In this document: positions 34,412 to 44,044 of the stretch, one piece after another | Layout of the letters: each line of letters starts with the position of its first letter | Position numbering within the stretch: position 1 is the first letter of the stretch | Source: Phycisphaerae bacterium | GTDB taxonomy: Bacteria; Planctomycetota; Phycisphaerae; UBA1845; UTPLA1 | NCBI GenBank assembly: GCA_035275405.1 | Contig: DATEMU010000007.1 | Coordinates: 248,001-312,000 of the forward strand | Length of the DNA: 64,000 nt | Direction of reading: 5' to 3' | Made by a program: the position numbers and the translations under genes | Notes under the pieces: generated by a model | What the model was told of the DNA's origin: nothing | Database searches by the model: none | What the model saw: the letters and a program-made list of their open reading frames with translations, nothing else

Positions 34412-35761
34412 ATGATGACAAAGAATCGCGTCTCTGGAATGGGTAGCCAGTGTGCCCTCACGTGGGCGGCAGTCCTAGCGTTGGGCGCGGCTGCCGGCGC
34501 CTCGGCCCAGCCGGTCCGGCTGCTCGTCGGCAGTTCTATCACCAACCAGGTCCTGCGCTACAACGGCGACACGGGGACCTTCAGCGACGCCTTCGTCCCC
34601 GCCGCCAGCGGCGGGCTGAATGCGCCATTCGGCCTGGTCTTCGGCCCGGACGGCAATCTGTACGTCAGCAGTGGCATCACCGACAGCGTCCTGCGCTACA
34701 ACGGCGCGACCGGCGCCTTTATCGACGCCTTCGTCCCGACCGCCGCCGGCGGGCTGGATGGGCCCGAAGGCCTGATCTTCGGCCCGGACGGCAACCTGTA
34801 CGTCAGCAGTTACGTTACTGGCAGCATCCTGCGCTACAACGGCGCGACCGGTGTCTTCATCGACGCCTTCGTCCCGACTGGTAGCGCTGGATTAACATTC
34901 CCCCGCGGCCTGGTTTTCGGCCGGGATGGCAACCTGTACGTCAGCAGTGAGAGCACCGACAGCGTCCTGCGCTACAATGGCGCGACCGGCGCCTTCATCG
35001 ACGCCTTCGTCCCCGCGGCCGGCGGCGGGCTGGATGCGCCCATCGGCCTGGTCTTTGGCCCGGACGGCCACCTGTACGTCAGCAGCGGCCTCACCGCCAG
35101 TGTCCTGCGCTACAACGGCACGACCGGCGGCTTCATCGATGCTTTCGTCTCCGCCGCCTCCGGCGGGCTGGATGTCCCCATTGGTCTGGTCTTCGGCCCG
35201 GATGGCAACCTGTACGTCAGCAGTGCAAGCACCGACAGCATCCTGCGCTACAACGGCGTGACCGGCGCCTTCATCGACGCCTTCGTCGCGGCCGCCTCCG
35301 GCGGGCTGGATGGGCCGACATTCCTGATCTTCGACAACGACGGCGACGGCGACGGCGTGCCCGACGCCGCCGACAACTGCCGGTTCGTCTCCAACACCGA
35401 TCAGACCGACAACGAGGGCGATGGCGTGGGCAACGTGTGCGACAACGTCGCGTTCGATAACGACGGCGACGGCGTTTCCAACGGCGCCGACAATTGCCCT
35501 ATCGTTTCCAATTCCGACCAAGCCGATCCCGATGGCGATGGCAAAGGCGACGCGTGCGACAATTGTCCGGCGACGTTCAATGCGGACCAGGCGGACAGCG
35601 ATGCAGACGGCATCGGCGATGTGTGCGAGACTCCGCCGCCGGCCGACAGCGCCTGCGGCACTTGCGCTCAGGGCGTGTTCCCGGTGGCGGGGCTGGTCCT
35701 GCCAGCGTGGTTGATTGGCTGGCGGCTGCGGCGGGCGAGACGGGCCCGTGCCGGGAAGTAA
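34412..35761 (+). CDS. Secreted propeller protein, [11 protein letters not shown] repeats, TSP3 loops, Cys-type tail (array gene 5)
   Basis: The 449-residue protein has a signal peptide (cleavage near GASAQ) and about seven blades of 45-46 residues. Each has the core [11 protein letters not shown](6)-S-[VI]-LRYNG-x-TG-x-F-x-DAFV. An acidic TSP3 region ([17 protein letters not shown] onward) and the tail [21 protein letters not shown] with GWRLRRA follow. The blade pattern belongs to the NHL/SMP-30-like propeller group. The region around the start, from 12 bases before the ATG to about 30 bases after it, is almost identical to that of array gene 10. No good ribosome site is seen; it may be coupled to gene 4, which ends 12 bases upstream. 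Confidence 0.85.
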   Translation: MMTKNRVSGMGSQCALTWAAVLALGAAAGASAQPVRLLVGSSITNQVLRYNGDTGTFSDAFVPAASGGLNAPFGLVFGPDGNLYVSSGITDSVLRYNGATGAFIDAFVPTAAGGLDGPEGLIFGPDGNLYVSSYVTGSILRYNGATGVFIDAFVPTGSAGLTFPRGLVFGRDGNLYVSSESTDSVLRYNGATGAFIDAFVPAAGGGLDAPIGLVFGPDGHLYVSSGLTASVLRYNGTTGGFIDAFVSAASGGLDVPIGLVFGPDGNLYVSSASTDSILRYNGVTGAFIDAFVAAASGGLDGPTFLIFDNDGDGDGVPDAADNCRFVSNTDQTDNEGDGVGNVCDNVAFDNDGDGVSNGADNCPIVSNSDQADPDGDGKGDACDNCPATFNADQADSDADGIGDVCETPPPADSACGTCAQGVFPVAGLVLPAWLIGWRLRRARRARAGK

Positions 35762-35775
35762 CGACAGGAGACGCT

Positions 35776-37164
35776 ATGTTCAGGCGATCGGCAGCGTATC
35801 GGGGTTGCGTTGCGCTCGGATTTGTCGTCAGCGTTTCGATCGGTGTTCTCGGGGTGCGACGGGCGAGCGGGCAGCTCATCGTCACTGAGATCATCGACGC
35901 GACCGGCGGCGGGGGCCATGCGCTGGATAACCCCTTCGACATCGCGGTCGATGGCGCGGGTAATGTGTTCGTGAGCGGAGGTCTCGAGAATGCCTTCAAG
36001 ATCACGCCGGGCGGGGCGATCACGCAGATCATCGACGCGACGGGCGACGGGACGGGCAACGCGCTCGATCTGCCGTCGGGGGTCGCCGCTGATTCCGCGG
36101 GCAATGCCTATGTGGCGGGGATCAAGAGCGACAATGTGTTCCGGATCAGTCCCGCCGGGGCCATCACCGAGATCATTGACGCGACGGGCGACGGGACGCA
36201 CGCCCTCGACAGCGCCGTCGGCCTGGCAGTTGACGGATCCGGCAACGTCTATGTGACGGGGTCGGGGAGCGACAACGTTTTCAGGATCACGCCTGCCGGG
36301 GCCATTACTCAGATTATCGACGCGACGGGCGGGGAGGGCCATGCGCTCAATGCTCCCAATTTCGTTGCAGTTGATGGGGCGGAAAATGTCTACGTAACGG
36401 GCGCGATCAGCAACAACGCCTTCAAGATCACGCCCGGCGGGGCGATTACGCAGATCATCGACGCCAGCGGTGACGGCGCGGGAAACGTGCTGGATGTTGC
36501 GACCGGCGTGGGGGTGGATGCCGCCGGGGACGTATATGTTGCGGGTAATAACAGCTCCAACGTGTTCAAGATCACGCCCGCGGGGGGCATTTCTCAGGTC
36601 CTGGACGCGAACGGCGATGGGTCGAGCGTCCTCGAAACTCCCTACGAAGTGGTCGTGGATGGCGCGGACAATGCGTATGTGGGAGGATCGGGCAGCAGCA
36701 ATGTCTTCAGAATCACGCCCGCGGGGGATATTTCGAAGATCATCGACGGCGCCGGAGATCGACTCGGCCATCCTCTCAAGATAACGCAGGGGATTGCTGT
36801 GAGCGCTACGGGAATTGCGTACGTCACGGGAGGCGTCAGCGATAATGCGTTCAAGATCGCGCCGGATACGGACGGCGATGGCAAGGCTGGTGAAGTAGAC
36901 AACTGCCCGACCGTCTTCAATGCGGACCAGGCCGATGGGGATGGGGACGGAAAGGGGGACGCGTGCGACAATTGTCCGGCAGTGTTCAACGTGGATCAGG
37001 CGGATAGCGATGCCGACGGGATCGGGGATGCGTGCGATACTCCCGCGCCGGCGCCCTGCGGCGTTTGCGCGCCAGGGGTGATGCTGTCGGTTATGATCGT
37101 GCCGTTGGCGCTCAAGGGGATGCGGCAGCGGCGCGTTCGCGCCTGCCTTCGCGCGAAACTCTGA
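35776..37164 (+). CDS. Secreted NHL-type propeller protein, TSP3 loops, Cys-type tail class B (array gene 6)
   Basis: The 462-residue protein has a signal peptide (about 1-33) and about nine propeller units of 38-41 residues. Each has the core [12 protein letters not shown](5)[22 protein letters not shown]3 loops ([15 protein letters not shown] and two more) come next. The tail is [20 protein letters not shown] with GMRQRR, in which the GVFP of the class A tails is replaced by GVML and the GWRLRR by a plain basic end. ATG 35776 follows CAGGAGAC; the frame upstream of it is overlap with gene 5. Genes 6 to 9 share this repeat type. Confidence 0.85.
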   Translation: MFRRSAAYRGCVALGFVVSVSIGVLGVRRASGQLIVTEIIDATGGGGHALDNPFDIAVDGAGNVFVSGGLENAFKITPGGAITQIIDATGDGTGNALDLPSGVAADSAGNAYVAGIKSDNVFRISPAGAITEIIDATGDGTHALDSAVGLAVDGSGNVYVTGSGSDNVFRITPAGAITQIIDATGGEGHALNAPNFVAVDGAENVYVTGAISNNAFKITPGGAITQIIDASGDGAGNVLDVATGVGVDAAGDVYVAGNNSSNVFKITPAGGISQVLDANGDGSSVLETPYEVVVDGADNAYVGGSGSSNVFRITPAGDISKIIDGAGDRLGHPLKITQGIAVSATGIAYVTGGVSDNAFKIAPDTDGDGKAGEVDNCPTVFNADQADGDGDGKGDACDNCPAVFNVDQADSDADGIGDACDTPAPAPCGVCAPGVMLSVMIVPLALKGMRQRRVRACLRAKL

Positions 37165-37174
37165 GGAGATACGT

Positions 37175-38482
37175 ATGTTTGGGCGCCGACTACCAGACCC
37201 GTGCCGCCTTCTTTCGCTTGTCGCCATTCTGGCCGTATTGGCCCTTGGAGCCGGTCGGGCGAGTGCCGCGTCCATCATTACGCAGATCATCGACGTTACC
37301 GGCGGCGAGGGCCATGCCTATGTTTACCCTCAAGAGATCGCCGTGGATTCCGCGGGCAATGCCTATGCGACGGCTCTCTCCAGCCACAACGCTTTTAGGA
37401 TCACCCCCGCCGGGGCCATCACTCAGATCATCGACTCGACCGGCGACGGCGTGCACGGGCTGAGCGGCCCTGCCGGTATCGCCGTGGATACCGCAGGAAA
37501 CGTCTATGTGGCCGACATCGACAACAACAGCGCCTTTAAGGTCACGCCCGGCGGAGTCATCACTCAAATCATCGACGCGACCGGCGACGGCGCGGGCCAT
37601 AGCCTTAGTTTTGCAATCAGCATCGTGGTCGATACCGGGGGCAACGCGTATGTGGCGGGCGGCGGCAGCGACAACGTCTTTAAGATAACGCCCGCCGGGA
37701 TTATCACCCGGATCATCGACGCCACCGGCGCGGGTGCAGGTCAGGCCCTTGATTTTCCCATCAACGTCGCCGCGGACGCCGCGGGCAACGTCTACGTCGC
37801 CGGGGCGGTCAGCGACAATGCCTTCCGGATCGCGTCCGGGGGAGCCATCACTCAGATCATCGACGCGACTGGCGACGGCGCGGGCCATATTCTTGATAGT
37901 CCCCAAGGCATCGTCGTGGATGGCGCGGGTAACGTTTTTATCACAGGAGGCGAAAGCGACAACGCTTTCAGGATCACCCCCGGCGGGGTTATCACTCAGA
38001 TCATTGACGCGAGCGGCGACGGCGCGGGGAATGGCTTGGAGTTTCCCTACCGCATCGCCGCGGACGCCGCGGGCAACGCCTATGTCAGCGGCTTCAACAC
38101 TGACAACGTCTTCAAAATTACCCCGGCCGGAGTCATCGCGCAGATCGCTGACGCGGCCGGCGACGGCGCGGGGCACGTTCTAGATTCTCCCAGCGGCATC
38201 GCCGTGGATAGCACGGGCAATGTCTTTGTGGCCGGCAACCTCAGCGATAACGCCTTCAGGATCGCGCCGGATATTGACGGGGATGGCGTGAGCGATATCG
38301 CCGACAATTGCCCCGAGATCTCCAATCCGGATCAGGCGGATGCAAACGGCGACGGTGTGGGCGATGCCTGCGCGCCGCAGGCGGTCGGGTGCTGTGCGCC
38401 GGGGGTGTTTCCGGTCGTGGGGTTGCTACTGCCGGCGTGTTTGATCGGTTGGCGGCTGCGGCGGCGGAAGAGCCGTCGGTAA
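37175..38482 (+). CDS. Secreted NHL-type propeller protein, TSP3 loops, CC-type tail (array gene 7)
   Basis: The 435-residue protein has a signal peptide (about 1-30, cleavage near ASA). About eight units with VDTAGNVYVADIDNNSAFKV-type cores and the linker [14 protein letters not shown] follow. A single long TSP3 stretch (DIDGDGVSDIADNCPEI) leads to the tail [20 protein letters not shown] with GWRLRRRK, class A but with a CC pair as in gene 1 instead of CGxC. TGAGGAGAT precedes the ATG, 10 bases after the stop of gene 6. Units are more alike within this protein than across genes, suggesting recent internal duplication. Confidence 0.85.
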   Translation: MFGRRLPDPCRLLSLVAILAVLALGAGRASAASIITQIIDVTGGEGHAYVYPQEIAVDSAGNAYATALSSHNAFRITPAGAITQIIDSTGDGVHGLSGPAGIAVDTAGNVYVADIDNNSAFKVTPGGVITQIIDATGDGAGHSLSFAISIVVDTGGNAYVAGGGSDNVFKITPAGIITRIIDATGAGAGQALDFPINVAADAAGNVYVAGAVSDNAFRIASGGAITQIIDATGDGAGHILDSPQGIVVDGAGNVFITGGESDNAFRITPGGVITQIIDASGDGAGNGLEFPYRIAADAAGNAYVSGFNTDNVFKITPAGVIAQIADAAGDGAGHVLDSPSGIAVDSTGNVFVAGNLSDNAFRIAPDIDGDGVSDIADNCPEISNPDQADANGDGVGDACAPQAVGCCAPGVFPVVGLLLPACLIGWRLRRRKSRR

Positions 38483-38518
38483 GGCGGACAATTCGCCAGG
38501 CCAGAACAGGGGATATAT

Positions 38519-39898
38519 ATGCTCATCGGCTCGTACTCAAACCGGCGCGTTTTTCAATTCTTGTTCGTCCTTGCTTTCGTCGACATGGCGATCATTTCGG
38601 GGAGGGCGAGCGCGCAGCTCATTATCACCGAGATTATCGACGCGAGCGGGGGGGAGGGCCAAGGCCTTGATGGTCCGAGCGCCATCGCCGTGGACGCCGC
38701 GGGCAACGTCTACGTGGCGAGTCTGTTCAGCGACAACGCCTTCAAGATCACGCCCGCCGGGGCCATCACCGAGATCATCGATCCGACCGGCGACGGCGGT
38801 CATGTCTTTAATGGTGCAACAGGAATCGCCGTCGACGGCGCGGGCAACGCCTACGTGACGGGAGAGGTCAGCGATAACGCCTTCAAGATTACGCCCGCCG
38901 GAGTCATTACCGAGATCATCGACGCGACCGGCGCTGGCGGGGGCCATGTCCTTGATGCTCCTAGCGCGATCGCCGTGGACGCCGCGGGCAACGTCTACGT
39001 GGCCGGAGCCTTCAGCGACAATGCCTTCAAGATCACCCCCGCCGGGGTGATTACCCAGATCATCGACGCGACCGGCGACGGCGCGGGAAACGTCCTTGAT
39101 CAGACTTTCGGTATCGCCGTGGACGCCGCGGGCAACGCCTATGTGATTGGCCTGGTCAGCGACAACGCCTTCAAGATCACGCCCGCCGGAGTCATTACCG
39201 AGATCATCGATGCGACCGGGGATGGCGCGGGAAATATCTTTAGTTCTCCTGCCGGCATCGCCGTGGACGGTGCGGGCAACGCCTATGTGACGGGACAGTT
39301 CAGCGACACCGCCTTCAAGATCACGCCCGCCGGAGTCATCACCCTGATCATTGACGCGGCCGGCGATGGGGCGGGCCATGGCCTTGATGAAATGTATGGC
39401 ATCGCCGTGGATGCCACGGGCATCGTCTATTTGACGGGATTATTCAGCGACAACGCCTTCAAGATCACGCCCGGCGGAGTTATCACCGAGATCATCGACG
39501 CCGCCGGCGACAGGGCGGGCCATGGCCTTGATGAAGTATTTGGCATCGCCGTGGATGCCGCGGGCAACGCCTATTTGACGGGGCAGTTCAGCGACAACGC
39601 CTTCAAGATCGCGCCGGATACGGACGGCGACGGCAAGGCTGATGACGCCGACAACTGTCCGACAGTATTCAACGCGGACCAGGCCGATGGGGACGGGGAC
39701 GGGAAGGGCGACGGCTGCGATAATTGTCCGGCGGCGTTTAATGCCGATCAGGCGGACAGCGATGCAGATGGGATCGGCGATGCGTGTGATGCTCCCGCGC
39801 CGGCACCGTGCGGGGTGTGCGCGCCGGGCGTGATGTTCTCCGTCCTCGTCGTACCGCTGGGGATAAGAGAGATCCGGCGACGAAGAAGCGGCTGCTGA
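38519..39898 (+). CDS. Secreted NHL-type propeller protein, TSP3 loops, Cys-type tail class B (array gene 8)
   Basis: A 459-residue protein with signal peptide (cleavage near ASAQ) and eight or nine almost identical units ([27 protein letters not shown] type, then [15 protein letters not shown]). The internal identity is the highest in the array, with long identical DNA stretches between units, so unit number may vary between strains. TSP3 loops and the tail [20 protein letters not shown] with RRRR follow, matching array genes 6 and 10. A CAGGGGAT stands before the ATG. Confidence 0.85.
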   Translation: MLIGSYSNRRVFQFLFVLAFVDMAIISGRASAQLIITEIIDASGGEGQGLDGPSAIAVDAAGNVYVASLFSDNAFKITPAGAITEIIDPTGDGGHVFNGATGIAVDGAGNAYVTGEVSDNAFKITPAGVITEIIDATGAGGGHVLDAPSAIAVDAAGNVYVAGAFSDNAFKITPAGVITQIIDATGDGAGNVLDQTFGIAVDAAGNAYVIGLVSDNAFKITPAGVITEIIDATGDGAGNIFSSPAGIAVDGAGNAYVTGQFSDTAFKITPAGVITLIIDAAGDGAGHGLDEMYGIAVDATGIVYLTGLFSDNAFKITPGGVITEIIDAAGDRAGHGLDEVFGIAVDAAGNAYLTGQFSDNAFKIAPDTDGDGKADDADNCPTVFNADQADGDGDGKGDGCDNCPAAFNADQADSDADGIGDACDAPAPAPCGVCAPGVMFSVLVVPLGIREIRRRRSGC

Positions 39899-39934
39899 GG
39901 CCGACAGGGCGACAAGTTAAGAAAGGGGGACGGC

Positions 39935-41401
39935 ATGATTTGTGTTCCATTGCCGACGAGGCGATCTATTCTTGTGGTATGCACAGCGCTTCTCGCCGTA
40001 TTTACGGTGGGGGCGGGTGAGGCGCGCGGGCAGTACGTCATTACAGAGATCATTGACGCGTCGGGAGCGGGCGGGGTGAATACGCTCGATGCTCCGGTCG
40101 GGATTGATGTGGATGGGGCCGGAAATGTGTATGTCGCGGGGGCCGGAACTGACAATGCATTCAAGATTACGCCCGGTGGCGTCATCACCGAGATCATCGA
40201 CTCGGCGGGCGACGGCGTGAATCCGCTCCTGGATGCACAAGATATCGCGGCGACGGCTTCCGGGAATGTGTATGTCGCTGGGGAAGATAGCGATAATGCG
40301 TTCAAGATCACGCCGGGGGGAGTTATTTCCCGGATCATCAGTGCGGCGGGGGATGGAATCAGCATGTTCAATCATCCCGGCGCTATCGCGGTGCATGCGT
40401 CGGGTAATGTCTTTGTGACCGGGCGGTTTAGCGACAATGCCTTTCGGATCTTTCCCGCCGGCGGCATCACGCGGGTCATCAGCTTCGCGGGCGACGGGAT
40501 GAGCGCCCTTGACGATCCCTTCGGCGTGGCCGTGGATGATGCGGGCAATGCCTACGTGACGGGCTTTGCCAGCCACAATGTGTTCAAGATCACTCCTGGT
40601 TTTGTGGTCAGCGAGATCATCGATGCGACGGGCGACGGGGCGGGGAATGTCCTCGATAGTCCCGTGGGCGTCGCGGCGGACGCCGCCGGCAACGTTTATG
40701 TGGCGGGTGTGAACAGTGACAACGTCTTCAAGATCACGCCGGCGGGGGTGATTACGGAGATCATCGATGCGACGGGGGACGGCGCGGGGAATGTACTGGA
40801 GACGGCGCGCGGCGTCGCCGTGGATTCGTCGGGCCATGTGTATGTGACGGGGGCCAACAGTTCCAACCTGTTCCGGATCACGCCCGCGGGGGTCATTAGC
40901 GAGATTATGGGCGCGACCGGCGACGGCGCAGGCAATGTTCTCAATAGTCCGCTGGATGTTGCGGTGGATGGGGCGGGCAACGTCTATGTGGTTGGGGTCA
41001 TCAGCGACAATGCTTTTAAGCTCGCGCCGGATACAGACGGAGACGGTGTGGCCGACGCCGTGGACAACTGTATCGGCACGTCGAATCCCGACCAGGCGGA
41101 GACGGATGGCGATGGAAAGGCCGACGCTTGTGACAATTGTCCGAGCGTGTTCAACGCGGACCAGGCCGATGAGGACGGGGATGGGAAGGGAGACGTGTGC
41201 GACAACTGCCCGGCGGTGTTCAATGCGGATCAGGCGGATAGCGATGCGGATGGCGTGGGCGATGCATGCGAACCGCCGCCACCACCTGACGGCGCCTGCG
41301 GTACCTGTGCGCCGGGCGTGTTCCCGGTCGCGGGGTTGCTTCTGCCGGCGTGCATAATTGGTTGGCGTCTGCGGCGGAGGCGGACCAAGCGAACCCTGTA
41401 G
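39935..41401 (+). CDS. Secreted NHL-type propeller protein, TSP3 loops, Cys-type tail class A (array gene 9)
   Basis: The 488-residue protein has a signal peptide (about 1-30) and about nine propeller units ([20 protein letters not shown] and similar), more diverged from each other than in gene 8. Four TSP3 loops follow ([13 protein letters not shown] to [13 protein letters not shown]). The tail is [21 protein letters not shown] with [16 protein letters not shown] precedes the ATG. Its last codons and the 12 bases up to the next gene (GTAGCGAGCCAATCAC) are nearly identical to the gene 4/gene 5 junction. Confidence 0.85.
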   Translation: MICVPLPTRRSILVVCTALLAVFTVGAGEARGQYVITEIIDASGAGGVNTLDAPVGIDVDGAGNVYVAGAGTDNAFKITPGGVITEIIDSAGDGVNPLLDAQDIAATASGNVYVAGEDSDNAFKITPGGVISRIISAAGDGISMFNHPGAIAVHASGNVFVTGRFSDNAFRIFPAGGITRVISFAGDGMSALDDPFGVAVDDAGNAYVTGFASHNVFKITPGFVVSEIIDATGDGAGNVLDSPVGVAADAAGNVYVAGVNSDNVFKITPAGVITEIIDATGDGAGNVLETARGVAVDSSGHVYVTGANSSNLFRITPAGVISEIMGATGDGAGNVLNSPLDVAVDGAGNVYVVGVISDNAFKLAPDTDGDGVADAVDNCIGTSNPDQAETDGDGKADACDNCPSVFNADQADEDGDGKGDVCDNCPAVFNADQADSDADGVGDACEPPPPPDGACGTCAPGVFPVAGLLLPACIIGWRLRRRRTKRTL

Positions 41402-41413
41402 CGAGCCAATCAC

Positions 41414-42685
41414 ATGATGACGAAGAATCGCGTTTCTGGAATGCGTAGCAGACGTGCCCTCGCGTGGGCGGCAGTTCTGGTGTTCAGCGCAGGGTCCGGC
41501 GTCACGGCCCAGCCGGTCCGGCTGCTCGTCAGCAGTAACAACACTGACCAGGTCCTGCGCTACGACGGCGCGACCGGCGCATTCAGCGACGCCCTTGTCC
41601 CCACCGCCTCCGGCGGGCTGAATGGGCCCTTCGGCCTGGTCTTCGGCCCGGACGGCAACCTGTATGTCAGCAGTATAATTACGGACAGCGTCCTGCGTTA
41701 CGACGGCGCGACCGGCGCCTTCATCGACGCCTTCGTGCCGGCCGGCGGCGGTGGGCTGAATGTGCCCATCGGCCTGGTCTTCGGCCCGGACGGCAACCTT
41801 TACGTCAGCAGTGCCGGTACCGACAGCATCCTGCGCTATAACGGCGCAACCAGCGCCTTCATCGACGCCTTCGTGTTGGCCGGCTCCGGCGGGCTGAAAG
41901 GGCCCTACGGCCTGGTCTTCGGCCCGGACGGCAACCTATACGTCGGGAGTCAAAACAGCAACAATGTCCTGCGCTACAACGGCGTGAGCGGTGCCCTCAT
42001 CGACGCCTTCGTGCCGGCCGCCTCCGGCGGGCTGGATTCGCCCCGCGGCCTGGTCTTCGGCCCGGACGGCAACCTGTACGTCGTCAGTGCGGACACCGTC
42101 AGCGTCCTGCGCTACAACGGCGCGACCGGCACATTCATCGACGCGTTTGTCCCGACCGGCAGCGGCGGGCTGAATGGGCCGAGATTCCTGATCTTCGACA
42201 ATGACGGAGACGGCGACGGCGTGCCCGACAGCGCCGACAACTGCCGCTTCGTCCCCAATACCGATCAGATCGACAGCGACGGCAATGGCGTGGGAAGCGT
42301 GTGCGATAACCTCGCCTTCGATAACGACGGCGACGGCACACCCAACGGCGCCGACAATTGCCCCATCGTTTTCAATTCGGACCAGGCGGATACCGATGGC
42401 GATGGCAAGGGTGACGCCTGCGACAATTGTCCGAGCGTGTTCAACGCCGATCAAACGGATGGCGATGGGGACGGGAAGGGCGATGCGTGCGACAACTGTA
42501 CGGCTACGTTCAATGCCGACCAGGCGGATTCTGATGCGGATGGGATCGGGGATGTCTGCGAGATGGGGGAGCCTGCGTGCGGGATTTGCGCGCCGGGGGT
42601 GATGCTCTCGGTTCTTTTTGTGCCATTGGCGCTACGAGGGATGCGGCGGCGGGTCTCGAAGACTCGACCTGCCCTACGGCGATAG
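41414..42685 (+). CDS. Secreted propeller protein, [11 protein letters not shown] repeats, TSP3 loops, Cys-type tail class B (array gene 10)
   Basis: The 423-residue protein is the paralog of array gene 5: the same N-terminus ([10 protein letters not shown]), the same blades (six of [11 protein letters not shown](6)-S-[VI]-LRY-[DN]-G type) and the same transition [15 protein letters not shown]. It diverges after the TSP3 loops and carries the class B tail [20 protein letters not shown] with GMRRR, not the class A tail of gene 5. So body and tail have been exchanged between paralogs. It ends the array; the ammonium transporter gene begins 33 bases downstream from its own promoter. Confidence 0.85.
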   Translation: MMTKNRVSGMRSRRALAWAAVLVFSAGSGVTAQPVRLLVSSNNTDQVLRYDGATGAFSDALVPTASGGLNGPFGLVFGPDGNLYVSSIITDSVLRYDGATGAFIDAFVPAGGGGLNVPIGLVFGPDGNLYVSSAGTDSILRYNGATSAFIDAFVLAGSGGLKGPYGLVFGPDGNLYVGSQNSNNVLRYNGVSGALIDAFVPAASGGLDSPRGLVFGPDGNLYVVSADTVSVLRYNGATGTFIDAFVPTGSGGLNGPRFLIFDNDGDGDGVPDSADNCRFVPNTDQIDSDGNGVGSVCDNLAFDNDGDGTPNGADNCPIVFNSDQADTDGDGKGDACDNCPSVFNADQTDGDGDGKGDACDNCTATFNADQADSDADGIGDVCEMGEPACGICAPGVMLSVLFVPLALRGMRRRVSKTRPALRR

Positions 42686-42705
42686 CCTCGACGCGGCGAG
42701 TTCGG

Positions 42706-42711
42706 TATAGT
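42706..42711 (+). promoter_or_regulatory. Putative -10 of the ammonium transporter gene
   Basis: TATAGT ends 7 bases before the ATG at 42719, with no ribosome site between; no good -35 is visible. It would give a leaderless message. Confidence 0.35.
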
Positions 42712-42718
42712 CCGCGCC

Positions 42719-43966
42719 ATGGCGTGGTCGAATTTCCTGGCTCAAACGAGTCCGCCGGCGTTGGATTCCGGCAGCACGGCGTGGATGTTGTGCAGCTCGG
42801 CGCTGGTGCTCTTGATGGTGCCGGGGCTGGCGCTCTTTTACGGGGGCATGGTCCGGCAGAAGAATGTCCTGACCACGATGATGCACAGCTTCGTGGCCAT
42901 GGCGGTCATCGGGGTGCAGTGGATCGCGTTCGGCTATGCCATTTCGTTCGGCCAGGATATTGGCGGGGTTTGGGGATGGGATCGCGACGCCTTATTCCTG
43001 CGCGGTATTTCGCATACGGACCTGTACGCGGACAAGGGCATCCCAACGCTGCTGTTCGTTATGTTCCAGGGGAAATTCGCGATCATCACGCCGGCGCTGA
43101 TCAGCGGGGCGGTCGCCGAGCGGGTGAAGTTTTCCAGCTACATTGTGTTCATCCTGCTCTGGTCAACGCTCATTTATGATCCGGTGGCGCATTGGGTTTG
43201 GGCGCCGGGCGGGTGGCTCTTTCAAAAGGGCGTGCTGGATTTCGCGGGCGGGACGGTCGTGCATATCACCGCCGGGGTGTCGGCGCTGGCGTTGATTCTG
43301 CTCATGGGCAACCGGCGTGACTATCCGCGCGGGGCGATTCTGCCCAACAGCCTGGTGTTGACGCTGACCGGGGCGGGGCTGCTGTGGTTTGGCTGGTTCG
43401 GGTTCAACGCGGGCAGCGCGGTGGCGGCGGGGGATGTCGCGACGCTGGCGTTCACGACGACGCAGACGGCGGCGGCGGCGGCGGCGCTGGCGTGGCTGGT
43501 GATTGAGTGGTGGCATCGGGGGAAGGCGACGAGCCTGGGCGTGGCTTCGGGGATCATTGCGGGGCTGGTGGCGATTACGCCGGCGGCGGGGCACGTGGAG
43601 CCGGTGGCGGCGCTGGTGATTGGGGCGGTCGCTTCGCTGTTGTGCTACGGGGCCGTGCAACTCAAAGGACGGCTGGGTTACGATGACTCACTCGATGCGT
43701 TTGGCGTGCACGGAGTGGGCGGCATTTGGGGCGCGCTGGCGACAGGGATTTTCTGCACGATTCCGGTGAAGGGGCTCATCGACGGCAATGCGGGGCAATT
43801 CGGATTACAGGCGCTGGGGGTGGTCGCGGCGGCGGCGTATGCATTTGTGGGGACACTCATCATCGGCGGCGCGCTCAAGGCGACGATAGGGCTGAGGTGC
43901 ACGGATCAACAGGAGCGGGATGGACTGGATATCATGGTTCATGGTGAGCGGGGATATCATTATTAA
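42719..43966 (+). CDS. amt: Ammonium transporter
   Basis: The 415-residue polytopic protein has 11 predicted helices and the Amt/MEP/Rh signatures: LVLLMVPGLALFYGGMVRQKN, the pore His pair in FAGGTVVHITAG and DAFGVHGVGGIWGALATG, the Amt Asp-Pro segment LIYDPVAHWVW, and NRRDYPRGAILPNSL. It conducts ammonium/ammonia across the inner membrane, normally under PII control; the PII gene follows 78 bases downstream. The N-terminus LAQTSPPALDSGSTAWML lies outside the membrane. The gene begins very close to a -10-like hexamer. Confidence 0.95.
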   Translation: MAWSNFLAQTSPPALDSGSTAWMLCSSALVLLMVPGLALFYGGMVRQKNVLTTMMHSFVAMAVIGVQWIAFGYAISFGQDIGGVWGWDRDALFLRGISHTDLYADKGIPTLLFVMFQGKFAIITPALISGAVAERVKFSSYIVFILLWSTLIYDPVAHWVWAPGGWLFQKGVLDFAGGTVVHITAGVSALALILLMGNRRDYPRGAILPNSLVLTLTGAGLLWFGWFGFNAGSAVAAGDVATLAFTTTQTAAAAAALAWLVIEWWHRGKATSLGVASGIIAGLVAITPAAGHVEPVAALVIGAVASLLCYGAVQLKGRLGYDDSLDAFGVHGVGGIWGALATGIFCTIPVKGLIDGNAGQFGLQALGVVAAAAYAFVGTLIIGGALKATIGLRCTDQQERDGLDIMVHGERGYHY

Positions 43967-43968
43967 TT

Positions 43969-43996
43969 GCGAATAGCGAATGGCGAATAGCGAAGT
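43969..43996. repeat. Heptamer tandem repeat, GCGAATA family
   Basis: Four heptamers: GCGAATA, GCGAATG, GCGAATA, GCGAAGT, between amt and the PII gene. Confidence 0.85.
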
Positions 43997-44020
43997 AAAG
44001 AACGGGAGCCGAGAATATTA

Positions 44021-44041
44021 GCCTATTAGCCGGTACCACAC
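44021..44041. repeat. REP-like palindrome, copy 2
   Basis: GCCTATTAGCCGGTACCACAC, 19 of 21 bases as in 24971-24991. It lies just before the PII start codon (ATG 44045) and occupies its ribosome-binding region. Confidence 0.7.
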
Positions 44042-44044
44042 TGT

